This document shows positions 23,177-29,933 of a stretch of 37,595 nucleotides of DNA, in pieces. The stretch covers positions 1 through 37,595 of IMG/VR virus record IMGVR_UViG_3300027747_004699. One strand, given 5' to 3'. The translations under genes and the position numbers were made by a program. Source of the DNA: a virus. Positions within the stretch are counted from its first letter, which is position 1. Each line of letters starts with the position of its first letter. The notes under the pieces are model-generated. The model saw nothing but the letters and a program-made list of their open reading frames with translations, was not told the DNA's origin and ran no database searches.

Positions 23177-24367
23177 TCAATCCTCTTCCTTGGACCCGAG
23201 CAGGTGTCCGACGTCCTGGTTGGTGTCCACCTGCTCCACATTGTCGCTGTTCGTGAGGGCGATCGCCCCCGACCACTCTTTGAGGTATTCGGAGACCTCC
23301 TCCGGACTTTCGGCGTCGACGAGAGCGGGATACTTCATCAGTATAGCGGAGTCGAACGGCGCGGACTTGGACTGCTGGAAGGTGGCCCCCTCCTCGCCGG
23401 CGTTCCACTGGGGGAGGATCACATACTTGCCGGCCCCCTTGGAGGGTTCGACGCGCTTCGCCATGAGAAGGGCGTCGAGCAGGCCGCCGAGCGGGTTTAT
23501 GCCGGAGTCGAAGAATAGAGGCACGTTCTCGACCTTCACCCCGGGCGTGAAGTGCCGGTTCTTCTTGTTGGCGATCGTCATGTTGACGCCCAGGGACAGC
23601 TTGGTGTCCTTGTCCTGGAACGACTTGGGGGCGCCGGTCCTGAACCTGAGCGAGGCGTAGAACTTGAGGGCCTCCCCGCCGCCGCTCGTCGTCTCGTCGT
23701 TGCCGTAGATGACGCCGATCTTCTTGCGCACCTGGTTGATGACGTACAGGGTCGCGTCGTTGTCGTTGAGGAACGGGTTGAGGCTCCGCAGAATCTTGTT
23801 GGCGAACTTCGCCCTCTCGCCGGGGCGCTCATGCCCGACGGCGTCGATCTGGGCCTTCGTGGGGTTGTCCGGAAGGTCGACCTCGCTGAACTCGCGCTCC
23901 GTGGGGTTCACGCCGATGCTGTCCCACACTATGCCGATGGGCTTGTCGGGGAACTTCGACCGTATGGCCCTGACCACGGAGATTATCTGCTTCTCGACCT
24001 GCTGGAGGGTTACGGGGCTGTATACGATGAGTTTGTCGGGGTCGACATGGCCGCAGCGCTCCGCGAACTCGCTTCCGCTGGACCTCTCGCAGTCCAGCAG
24101 GACGGCTATGCCCCCCTGCTTCTGGATCGCCCCGAGGAAGCAGTAGCCGAGGAACGACTTGCCCGAGGCCTCCGGGCCGAAGGCCTCGATGATTCGTCCG
24201 CCGGGGAAGCCGCCCTTGACGAACCGGCCGCTGCAGGCGTAGTTGATGGCCAAGTTGCCAGTGTTTACGTAGTACGGCACGATCCCCGCGTTGCGCAGGG
24301 TCTCGCCTCCGGTGGAAGAGAGTATCTCGTCCAGAATCGAATCCTCGTTCTTCTTTGCCTTGGCCAT
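23177..24367 (-). CDS. uvsX: RecA/UvsX-family recombinase
   Basis: A 396-residue strand-exchange protein. Walker A is GPEASGKS at 64-71, Walker B is GIVWDS near 145-150, and an acidic C terminus ends GSKEED as in RecA and UvsX. It forms filaments on single-stranded DNA for recombination-dependent replication and repair. GGAG lies six bases before the ATG at 24367. The gene follows the gp32-like gene across a strong hairpin, an adjacency that supports a functional replication/recombination unit. I prefer the name uvsX because of the gp32-like neighbour, but RecA-type classification is possible. Confidence 0.93.
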   Translation of the reverse strand: MAKAKKNEDSILDEILSSTGGETLRNAGIVPYYVNTGNLAINYACSGRFVKGGFPGGRIIEAFGPEASGKSFLGYCFLGAIQKQGGIAVLLDCERSSGSEFAERCGHVDPDKLIVYSPVTLQQVEKQIISVVRAIRSKFPDKPIGIVWDSIGVNPTEREFSEVDLPDNPTKAQIDAVGHERPGERAKFANKILRSLNPFLNDNDATLYVINQVRKKIGVIYGNDETTSGGGEALKFYASLRFRTGAPKSFQDKDTKLSLGVNMTIANKKNRHFTPGVKVENVPLFFDSGINPLGGLLDALLMAKRVEPSKGAGKYVILPQWNAGEEGATFQQSKSAPFDSAILMKYPALVDAESPEEVSEYLKEWSGAIALTNSDNVEQVDTNQDVGHLLGSKEED

Positions 24368-24402
24368 GTTTTGCTCCGTGGTTTGATCGAGAAATGGAAT
24401 AG

Positions 24403-24438
24403 GGCCTCCCCCTCGGCCCGATTGCCCAGGGGGAGGCC
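24403..24438 (-). promoter_or_regulatory. Intercistronic hairpin between gp32-like gene and uvsX
   Basis: Perfect 11-base arms GGCCTCCCCCT and AGGGGGAGGCC flank a 14-base loop, about 20 bases after the upstream stop. No T-run follows, so it is not a standard intrinsic terminator. It may stabilise the gp32-like mRNA end or adjust expression between the two genes. Confidence 0.7.
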
Positions 24439-24456
24439 TGTTCCAACAGAAAAGAA

Positions 24457-25398
24457 TCAGCCGAGCTTCCTGAGCTCTTCGAGGAAGTCCTCGTCGGCGT
24501 CGGACTCGTCGGAATCCGACTCCTGCGCCACCGTGGCGGCGACAGGGGCGTGCCGAGCCTCGTCGCGGGGCTTCGCCTCGGCGGCCTGGGGCTTGCTGGC
24601 GTACTTGGTGGGATCGAACCCGCCTTCCGTCTCCTGCTTGAGGCCGAGATGGACGAGGAGCTCGTGCTCCAGCTCCTCGTAGCTCTTCAGGATCCTGAGG
24701 GCCTTGAGGTCGTGGAGGTTCTCCATCCACCTCTTGCAATCGTCGGGATCGCCGGCGGGCGACTCCTCAAGGAAATGGGAACCCTCGTAGTTCGGGAAGC
24801 TCTGGTCCCCGGACTTGCGGATGGTCTTGACGAGCTTGAAGTCGTACCCGGCCTTGAAGTCGGTCACGTCGCCGAGCTTGGGCTGGTTCATCTCCTTGTC
24901 GCCGAGGATGCCCCTCAGGATGATCTCGTGGACGGTCTTGCCGACCGACAGGATCTTGGGGCCGACATTCTTCTTGACCGTGCCGTCCTCCGACCGCTCC
25001 TCGCGGACGATGACGTTGTAGTAGTACCTCTCGATCGGCTTGATCTGCCTGTAGAGGTTCCTCTTCTGCTCGGCCTCCGCCGGGGCGGCCTGCTCGCTCT
25101 CCTTCCAGAGGTGACGCATGTACTCGCAGATCGGGTTCTTGCCGACCCACTTGCCGTTGACATACTCGCGTATGTCGTGGAGGCTCTTGCCGTTCACCCT
25201 GTGGAGGGCGGTCACGAGGTAGAAGGGGTTCTCGTCCCTGCCGAAGGTCCCCTTGGGGGCTGGCGGTAGCAGGCGCATCACCACGCTGCCCTTGCCTTCA
25301 GGCATCCTCACGAAGTTCTCGAGGAAAGACCCACCGCTGCCCTCCGCAGCCTTGAGCGTCTTGTAGTCATTCTGAAGCGATCCGAGATCAAGTCCCAT
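24457..25398 (-). CDS. gp32-like single-stranded DNA-binding protein
   Basis: A 313-residue protein with a T4 gp32 layout: a short basic N terminus, an OB-fold core, an Ala/Pro/Glu linker near 265-290 and an acidic C-terminal tail (SDSDESDADEDF) for partner binding. The zinc-binding set of T4 gp32 (one His and three Cys) is largely missing; I see one Cys in NPICEYMRH. It coats single-stranded DNA during replication and recombination. GGAG precedes the ATG, and a near-consensus promoter lies about 60 bases upstream, consistent with strong early expression. Confidence 0.85.
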   Translation of the reverse strand: MGLDLGSLQNDYKTLKAAEGSGGSFLENFVRMPEGKGSVVMRLLPPAPKGTFGRDENPFYLVTALHRVNGKSLHDIREYVNGKWVGKNPICEYMRHLWKESEQAAPAEAEQKRNLYRQIKPIERYYYNVIVREERSEDGTVKKNVGPKILSVGKTVHEIILRGILGDKEMNQPKLGDVTDFKAGYDFKLVKTIRKSGDQSFPNYEGSHFLEESPAGDPDDCKRWMENLHDLKALRILKSYEELEHELLVHLGLKQETEGGFDPTKYASKPQAAEAKPRDEARHAPVAATVAQESDSDESDADEDFLEELRKLG

Positions 25399-25456
25399 GT
25401 CATTCTCCGTTTGTAAAGGTTAAGGTTTCCGCGACACTTCCGTGCCGCGTCAACAT

Positions 25457-25485
25457 GTTATACATAAGATCGGAGAAACGGTCAA
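25457..25485 (-). promoter_or_regulatory. Strong sigma70-type promoter for the gp32-like gene
   Basis: Minus-strand TTGACC (five of six) and TATAAC (five of six) are spaced by exactly 17 bases, with TCTAGAAAA upstream as in the promoter at 21917. The leader to the ATG is about 50 bases. Confidence 0.8.
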
Positions 25486-25514
25486 TAGACTTTAGCGGAT
25501 TTTTCTAGAAATCT

Positions 25515-25937
25515 TCAGCCTTCGGGGGAGATGTCCAGACGGCCCTCGGTCCCGGCCTCCTCGCTGGCGGACCGGGCCTTGGCCTCGAGCGCCCCGAGCT
25601 TTTCCTTCAGGGTGTGGTGGCCCTCGGACTCCAGCCCTTCGTTGATGGCCCTCTTCTGGGCCATGTCGCGTTCGTACTCGTCCTCGAGGGCCTTGAGTAT
25701 CTCGGCATTGCGCTGGAGCCTCTCCAGGACCCTCTTCTTCTCGGCCTCCTCGGCGGCCCGCTTCTTCTCCGGGTCTTTGACTATGGGATTGACCTTCTCC
25801 CTGAACTTCCTGTCGAGGGAGGCCTTGCGGCGCTCGTCCCTGGAGAGCTGCTGGAACTTGTGCCTCCTCGCGGCGGCACGGGCCTTGCCCTTGAGCTCCC
25901 TGGCCTTCTTCTTCTGCATCTGCTTCTTCGTCGGCAT
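25515..25937 (-). CDS. Basic coiled-coil protein
   Basis: A 140-residue Lys/Arg/Glu/Ala-rich protein, MPTKKQMQKKKAREL at its start, predicted almost wholly helical with heptad-like spacing around residues 55-130. Its ATG overlaps the preceding stop (TGATG) and AAGGAGG lies upstream, so the long in-frame extension over the neighbour is not used. It could bind nucleic acid or scaffold a virion part. No family is recognised. Confidence 0.68.
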   Translation of the reverse strand: MPTKKQMQKKKARELKGKARAAARRHKFQQLSRDERRKASLDRKFREKVNPIVKDPEKKRAAEEAEKKRVLERLQRNAEILKALEDEYERDMAQKRAINEGLESEGHHTLKEKLGALEAKARSASEEAGTEGRLDISPEG

Positions 25938-26647
25938 CACTTCCTCCTTATGTCCGGCACGTCGCCACTCTCGTAGTTCCCCCAGAGGTTTATCTCCTCC
26001 TTGCGGTCCTCGGCCCCGACGTACTTGGGGCCCTCGTCCTGCTGGACGAGCCCGGTCCCGATCGCGACGAAGTACTCCGCGCTGACGTCCACGTCCCTGC
26101 CCGCGTCGTCGGTCGTGGCGTAGAGGAGGGTCGTCCCCATGGACTTCTCCGACCACACGGGGTACTGCCTGCCGCTGGTGAATTTCAGGCCCTTCTGCTT
26201 GGCCTTGAACTCGGCGATCGGCTCCGGGTCGTAGCGCTCGTGCCTCAGGGGCCTCCTGGCGAGGTTCTTTGCCGTGAGCGGGCACGCCCTGTCGGCCGCG
26301 GCCTTGGAGGGCGACGGCAGGGGCTTGAAGTCCTCCTGCACGGCGTCCTCGAAGTCCTCCGTCTCCACCACCTTCCCCGAGTCGAATGAGAACTTCTTGT
26401 TCTTGATGACGATGCCCGCGCCCGTCTCCCTGTACGACACCCTCTTCTTGGCGTATTCGTATATCTCGACGCCGACTATGAATATGTTCCGGCGGGCGAG
26501 CTGGGTCATGACCTTTGCGGCGAGGGCGTCCAGGCCGACCTCCTCCGTGACCTTCCCGATCTTGGCGCTCTTCTCCTTCACCTCCTCGGAGTACACGCCC
26601 GGGACGTCGGTCGCCTCCTTGTACCTGTAGATTATCTCGTATCCCAT
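25937..26647 (-). CDS. Hypothetical protein
   Basis: A 236-residue protein starting MGYEIIYRYKEATDVPG, with predicted beta strands at both ends and a disordered Pro/Ala/Arg segment near 110-140. No motif gives a function. It is coupled to the coiled-coil gene downstream and lies 13 bases after the methyltransferase-like gene. Its position ahead of the gp32-like gene is where T4-type phages may keep replication or late-transcription accessory proteins, but I see no homology to them. Confidence 0.7.
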   Translation of the reverse strand: MGYEIIYRYKEATDVPGVYSEEVKEKSAKIGKVTEEVGLDALAAKVMTQLARRNIFIVGVEIYEYAKKRVSYRETGAGIVIKNKKFSFDSGKVVETEDFEDAVQEDFKPLPSPSKAAADRACPLTAKNLARRPLRHERYDPEPIAEFKAKQKGLKFTSGRQYPVWSEKSMGTTLLYATTDDAGRDVDVSAEYFVAIGTGLVQQDEGPKYVGAEDRKEEINLWGNYESGDVPDIRRK

Positions 26648-26660
26648 GGAACTATTCTAG

Positions 26661-27302
26661 CTACCTCGCGGCGATACCGGAGCCGTAGCGGGTCCGGAAA
26701 GCGAGGGACTTCGCCCCCTTGGACCTGCAGAAGTCCGCGAATACCTCCTCCGAAGCGCCGTGGGACAGACGGTCCACGCAGAGGACGCCCCCGTCGGAAA
26801 GAGAAGACCAGCAGAAGTCCATGCATTCCATGAGCGAGTCGCTGCCCATCTCGCGGGTGACCACGGCCATGTCTGTCCCCCGGCACGCCTCCGCGACGAG
26901 GGGGTCGTGGAAGTCCCCGACATGGACGGACACGGGGAATCGCCGGCCCGCCGCGGACCTGACATTGGAAAGGGCGAGCCTAGGAGAATAGAAGGCGTCG
27001 GAGGGGGGCTGGACGCACACGGCCGACTCTGGGGCCTCGCACCCCTTCAGGAGGCAGCTCAGGTGGAGGCCGAGGTCCAGTCCGATGCAAACTATCCTCC
27101 TCGGGCCGAACACCCTGCCCATGTGGTAGTAGAACGGCAGGTAGTTGGGATCCTGGTACTGCCCCGTGAGCCTCGAGGACTCCTCTATGAGCCTCATCCC
27201 CCCGAGCAATGCGCGTGGGGACATGAGACTCGACTTGAGCCTCCGCTCCAGTTCGGCGACGGAGGCCGAAAAACCGCGTTCCGCCGCCGCTTCGGGATCC
27301 AT
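26661..27302 (-). CDS. Methyltransferase-like Rossmann protein
   Basis: A 213-residue protein. IVCIGLDLGLHLSCLL near residues 70-85 is a Rossmann beta-alpha motif of the class I SAM-methyltransferase type, though the usual GxGxG is altered. A later GGVLCVDRLS resembles the conserved strand after motif III. Substrate unknown. The ATG at 27302 (MDPEAAAERGF) overlaps the end of the sulfotransferase gene; a TTG further up is possible. It is probably co-transcribed with that sulfotransferase. Confidence 0.6.
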   Translation of the reverse strand: MDPEAAAERGFSASVAELERRLKSSLMSPRALLGGMRLIEESSRLTGQYQDPNYLPFYYHMGRVFGPRRIVCIGLDLGLHLSCLLKGCEAPESAVCVQPPSDAFYSPRLALSNVRSAAGRRFPVSVHVGDFHDPLVAEACRGTDMAVVTREMGSDSLMECMDFCWSSLSDGGVLCVDRLSHGASEEVFADFCRSKGAKSLAFRTRYGSGIAAR

Positions 27303-27310
27303 GTGGACGC

Positions 27311-28129
27311 TCAAGTTACCTGGGTTTGTGGGTGCCGCCAAATCTCGGCGTTGCCGTACTTCTGCACGAGGTGCGGGCCGAGGACTTCCAGGGCCTTGTG
27401 CGGAACGGGCGCTACCGTCGGCCTTATGGAGTGGAGGCCGGGTATCCTGTGGACGTTGACGTCGTCCTCCTTGGACACCTGCTCCACATTCAGGAAATTG
27501 TGCTCGTACGGCTGCTCGCCCAAAAACTCGTATATCCTTCGCATTGTCGAGGCGGGCTGGCTCGTCAGGTCGTCGAACTCCACGAAAAGCATGCAGTCTT
27601 GGTGGCCCCGGGCGATGGCGTCCTTCACGCGGTTGTAGGCGAGCCCCACCGGCTGCCCAGATCCGGCCCAGATGTCGCAGCGCCCCTCAATCGTCTGGGC
27701 CTTGAAGTAGTCCGCGCTCTCAAACGACCACTGGCTCTGGCCGGTGCTCTTGCGCCAGAGCTGCTCGAAGCTGGCGAGGATTTCGGAGACATTGCGGACG
27801 GGGACGATGATCTTGGGCTTCTCGCCCTTGATGAACTCGAGCATCTCTATGAGCGAGAGCCAGCCTCGGCCCTTGTCGATAACAACCTGCCTTTCGGTCA
27901 GGTGGTAGGATTCCATGGCGGCCCTTAAGACGCACCTCAGCTGCTCGTAGTCTATGCCCTCCGCCTGGTGCTCGATCAGCCGGTCCCACTGGTTACGGAT
28001 GCCGAAGAGCACATCGTGACAGCCGGACGTGGCCGGGGAGACATAAAATTTGGGGTTCTGCGCCAGGATGTTGCACAGAAGCGTGCTTCCAGACCTGGGG
28101 AGGCCCGATATGTAGTAATGAGTTCGCAT
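27311..28129 (-). CDS. Sulfotransferase family protein
   Basis: A 272-residue PAPS-dependent sulfotransferase-type protein. The 5'-phosphosulfate loop GLPRSGSTLL is at residues 9-18, and the 3'-phosphate segment PVRNVSEILASF is near 102-113. It would transfer sulfate from PAPS to a sugar or protein. The start MRTHYY at 28129 is fixed by comparison with the truncated copy at 28381-28593, which begins identically while sequence further upstream differs. No Shine-Dalgarno sequence is present. It is adjacent to the tail-fibre cassette and may modify fibres or the host surface. Confidence 0.85.
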   Translation of the reverse strand: MRTHYYISGLPRSGSTLLCNILAQNPKFYVSPATSGCHDVLFGIRNQWDRLIEHQAEGIDYEQLRCVLRAAMESYHLTERQVVIDKGRGWLSLIEMLEFIKGEKPKIIVPVRNVSEILASFEQLWRKSTGQSQWSFESADYFKAQTIEGRCDIWAGSGQPVGLAYNRVKDAIARGHQDCMLFVEFDDLTSQPASTMRRIYEFLGEQPYEHNFLNVEQVSKEDDVNVHRIPGLHSIRPTVAPVPHKALEVLGPHLVQKYGNAEIWRHPQTQVT

Positions 28130-28137
28130 GCCTAAAC

Positions 28138-28165
28138 ATAGTAACGCGTGCGTTTTTGGCGTCAA
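28138..28165 (-). promoter_or_regulatory. Putative promoter of the intact sulfotransferase
   Basis: Minus-strand TTGACG, 16 bases, TACTAT, then eight bases to the ATG. The same geometry stands before the truncated copy. The predicted transcript would be nearly leaderless. Confidence 0.42.
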
Positions 28166-28172
28166 GGCGTAT

Positions 28173-28202
28173 TTGGCGGCAATAGATATCTATTGCCGCC
28201 AA
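28173..28202. repeat. 30-bp perfect palindrome
   Basis: TTGGCGGCAATAGAT followed directly by its exact reverse complement. As RNA it would fold into a stable hairpin. It lies between the fibre remnant and the intact sulfotransferase promoter. No T-run follows on either strand, so it may be a protein binding site or a recombination scar rather than a terminator. Confidence 0.9.
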
Positions 28203-28208
28203 CACCAA

Positions 28209-28391
28209 TCAGGCCGAATAGCCTGCCCAATACATTCCAATTTCGAGGCCATCCACGCGCGCAAACCAATAAATAGTATGGTTAGTCTGGCCGGTCACAG
28301 AAATATCCAGCGCTTTATTCGTGTTGTCTGCCGTTATCGCAACGTCATAGGCAGCGTCATCTTCAACGTCCGTGCCAACGAGTTGCCGCCA
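28209..28391 (-). pseudogene. 3' remnant of a tail-fibre gene
   Basis: An open frame of 60 codons without a start ends at TGA 28209-28211. Its peptide contains TNKALDISVTGQ and TIYWFARVDGLEIGM and parallels the fibre C-terminal segment TAKSLDILVLG and VAWVAAVEITQV of the protein at 31733-33553. It joins the truncated sulfotransferase near 28381. I read it as the tail end of a fibre gene left after a deletion. Confidence 0.55.
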
Positions 28392-28593
28392 TTACTCGTT
28401 GAAGCCGTGCGTAGTTAACGCCTTCCGCTTAATGCTCAATCAGTGAATCCCACTGGTTACGAATGCCGAACAAAACGTCGTGGCAGCCGCTTGTTGCTGG
28501 CGAAACGTAGAACGCCGGATTCTGCGCGAGAATGTTGCAGAGCAGGGTCGAGCCCGATCGCGGCAGGCCCGAGATGTAGTAATGTGTTCTCAT
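28381..28593 (-). pseudogene. Truncated second sulfotransferase
   Basis: Starts MRTHYYISGLPRSGSTLL and matches the intact copy at 52 of 54 residues, then a TAA replaces the Gln codon (CAG in the intact copy). Beyond it the frame still matches loosely (AEGVNYARLQRVMAA versus AEGIDYEQLRCVLRAA) until about 28381, where homology ends at the fibre remnant. Most codons differ synonymously from the intact copy. The gene is therefore an anciently diverged relative that was inactivated recently. Confidence 0.88.
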
Positions 28594-28601
28594 GACCGAT
28601 T

Positions 28602-28629
28602 AATATACCGAGCCGCGAGAATTGAGCAA
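28602..28629 (-). promoter_or_regulatory. Putative promoter of the truncated sulfotransferase
   Basis: Minus-strand TTGCTC, 16 bases, TATATT, then eight bases to the ATG. Spacing is identical to the promoter of the intact copy although the sequence differs. The remaining gap, 28630-28732, holds nothing else that I can identify. Confidence 0.35.
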
Positions 28630-28732
28630 GCGAGTTCTGCCTCCGCGATTGCTAGCGGCAATACGGAATAGCAACGCCACGGGCAGTACGCGCCGATCGT
28701 GCCGCAGAGCAGGAGTTCAAGGGTGTGCCTCA

Positions 28733-29473
28733 TTACCCGCAGTCGCCTCCAAAGCTGCTCGCAAAGCCGTTGTTCTCTGTGAACTCTGCGTAGCTAGAGC
28801 TTTCGCCGATGGCATTCACTGCGTATATGCGAAGCACCCATGAGGCGTTGTAGAAATCCACTCCGCTGATTACAGAACCTCCATTGAGGCAGCCAGTAGT
28901 CAGAGATGGCGCGTTAACTTGTCGGAATGTCGCGTAGCCGTTACGGCTTGCCCGCAGCCGGTAGCTTGTGATCGCGCTGCCACCGTCAGAAAGCGGCGCG
29001 AGCCAACTGATGGTTGCATTGGAGCACCCGCATGGCGTGACAGTTATTGATCTCGGCGCACCGGGAACGCTTGCCGCAACCGGCGTACCGCTCGCCGTCC
29101 CGCTGTAATCTCCCGCAGTAAAATTCACCGCCGCCACCCGCACCGTGTACGAAGTGCCGTTCGTCAATCCCGTGAGCGTGTAACTTGTGCTGGTGCTGCC
29201 TGTCAGCACATACGCCGCGGAGCCGCTCGCTGGCGTGTATTCCACAAGATAATTTGTGATCGTACCGTGAGTTGTGGCCGGTGCCGTCCAACTCAGCGTG
29301 AGTCGGGCGTTGCCGGCCGTTGCCGTGAGGCTGGTCGGGGCGACGGGGCCGCTGGGCCATTGAGCAGCCGTGCGCATCGCCTGCGCCTCGCGGAGCGTGA
29401 AAACACCACTAGTAGCGATCGTCGTCCAAGTCGGCACGGTACCGATGATCAATCCGCCGCGTGGCTTGCTCAT
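28733..29473 (-). CDS. Tail protein with fibronectin type III domains
   Basis: A 246-residue protein. Residues 1-40 form a tail-attachment-like N terminus (GVFTLREAQAMRTAAQWP). Two FN3 domains follow, about 44-133 and 136-236. The first shows LTLSWTAP, YLVEYTPAS and TNGTSYTVRVAAVN; the second shows ISWLAPLSDGGSAITSYRL. FN3 domains are common in phage tail proteins and may aid weak carbohydrate binding. The start overlaps the 26-residue gene upstream (ATGA). It is the last gene of the tail cassette. Confidence 0.85.
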   Translation of the reverse strand: MSKPRGGLIIGTVPTWTTIATSGVFTLREAQAMRTAAQWPSGPVAPTSLTATAGNARLTLSWTAPATTHGTITNYLVEYTPASGSAAYVLTGSTSTSYTLTGLTNGTSYTVRVAAVNFTAGDYSGTASGTPVAASVPGAPRSITVTPCGCSNATISWLAPLSDGGSAITSYRLRASRNGYATFRQVNAPSLTTGCLNGGSVISGVDFYNASWVLRIYAVNAIGESSSYAEFTENNGFASSFGGDCG

Positions 29474-29550
29474 GCGGCACCTCCTGCGCTCGCCGCCGCG
29501 CTCGTCGTGCCGGGAGAATCAAGCCAGTATAGATCGTTAAGAGACGGCAT
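29470..29550 (-). CDS. 26-residue small protein in the tail cassette
   Basis: The frame MPSLNDLYWLDSPGTTSAAA plus six residues is coupled at both ends: TGATG to the gene before and ATGA to the FN3 gene after. GGAAGGAG lies eight bases before its ATG. Such coupling on both sides and a good ribosome binding site argue that it is translated. Function unknown; it may simply couple translation of its neighbours. Confidence 0.55.
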   Translation of the reverse strand: MPSLNDLYWLDSPGTTSAAASAGGAA

Positions 29551-29924
29551 CACGAATACTCCTTCCAGAACGCAATCACATGAAGGTCGCCGCCAGCACT
29601 CGCCTGCGCGTAGATCGATTGCGCTTCTTTGAGCGTCAAACCAAAATCTTTGGAAACCACCACAAGCGTGGCGTCCGCGGGAACGGTCACAGTATGCGCA
29701 AGCTTTGTGGCGGTTCCAGTGTTTGTGGCGGCGGCATAGAAATTGAGCGTGATGTCGCACGCATTGATGCCATCTACATTTGCGACAACAATTGAGTCAA
29801 TCATGTACGCCTTGTTGCTCGCGGCGGCGTTTGAGACGACTTGCGTTTCAGTCGTGGTGTCCAACCGCACAAGCGCGTTGTTGAGTATGACTGATGTTGC
29901 TGCATTGAGGTTTGGATTTGCCAT
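29550..29924 (-). CDS. Phage tail/virion beta-structured protein
   Basis: A 124-residue protein starting MANPNLNAATSVILNN. Strands such as AYMIDSIVVANVDG and ATLVVVSKDFGLTL and the ending LHVIAFWKEYS match a type of small beta-sandwich protein I associate with tail-fibre loci of marine phages. It probably assembles with the fibre. AGGA precedes the ATG. It lies between the large repeat fibre and the small coupled gene. Confidence 0.75.
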   Translation of the reverse strand: MANPNLNAATSVILNNALVRLDTTTETQVVSNAAASNKAYMIDSIVVANVDGINACDITLNFYAAATNTGTATKLAHTVTVPADATLVVVSKDFGLTLKEAQSIYAQASAGGDLHVIAFWKEYS

Positions 29925-29933
29925 GGATTGTTC

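Noticed and set aside
23552-24682. Plus-strand open frame of 376 codons opposite uvsX and the gp32-like gene
   Set aside because: Low-complexity Leu/Val/Glu-rich translation antisense to a recombinase with intact Walker motifs; a composition shadow.
28128-28418. Plus-strand frame of 96 codons across the relic region
   Set aside because: The minus strand of the same DNA encodes recognisable sulfotransferase and fibre fragments; the plus frame has no support.
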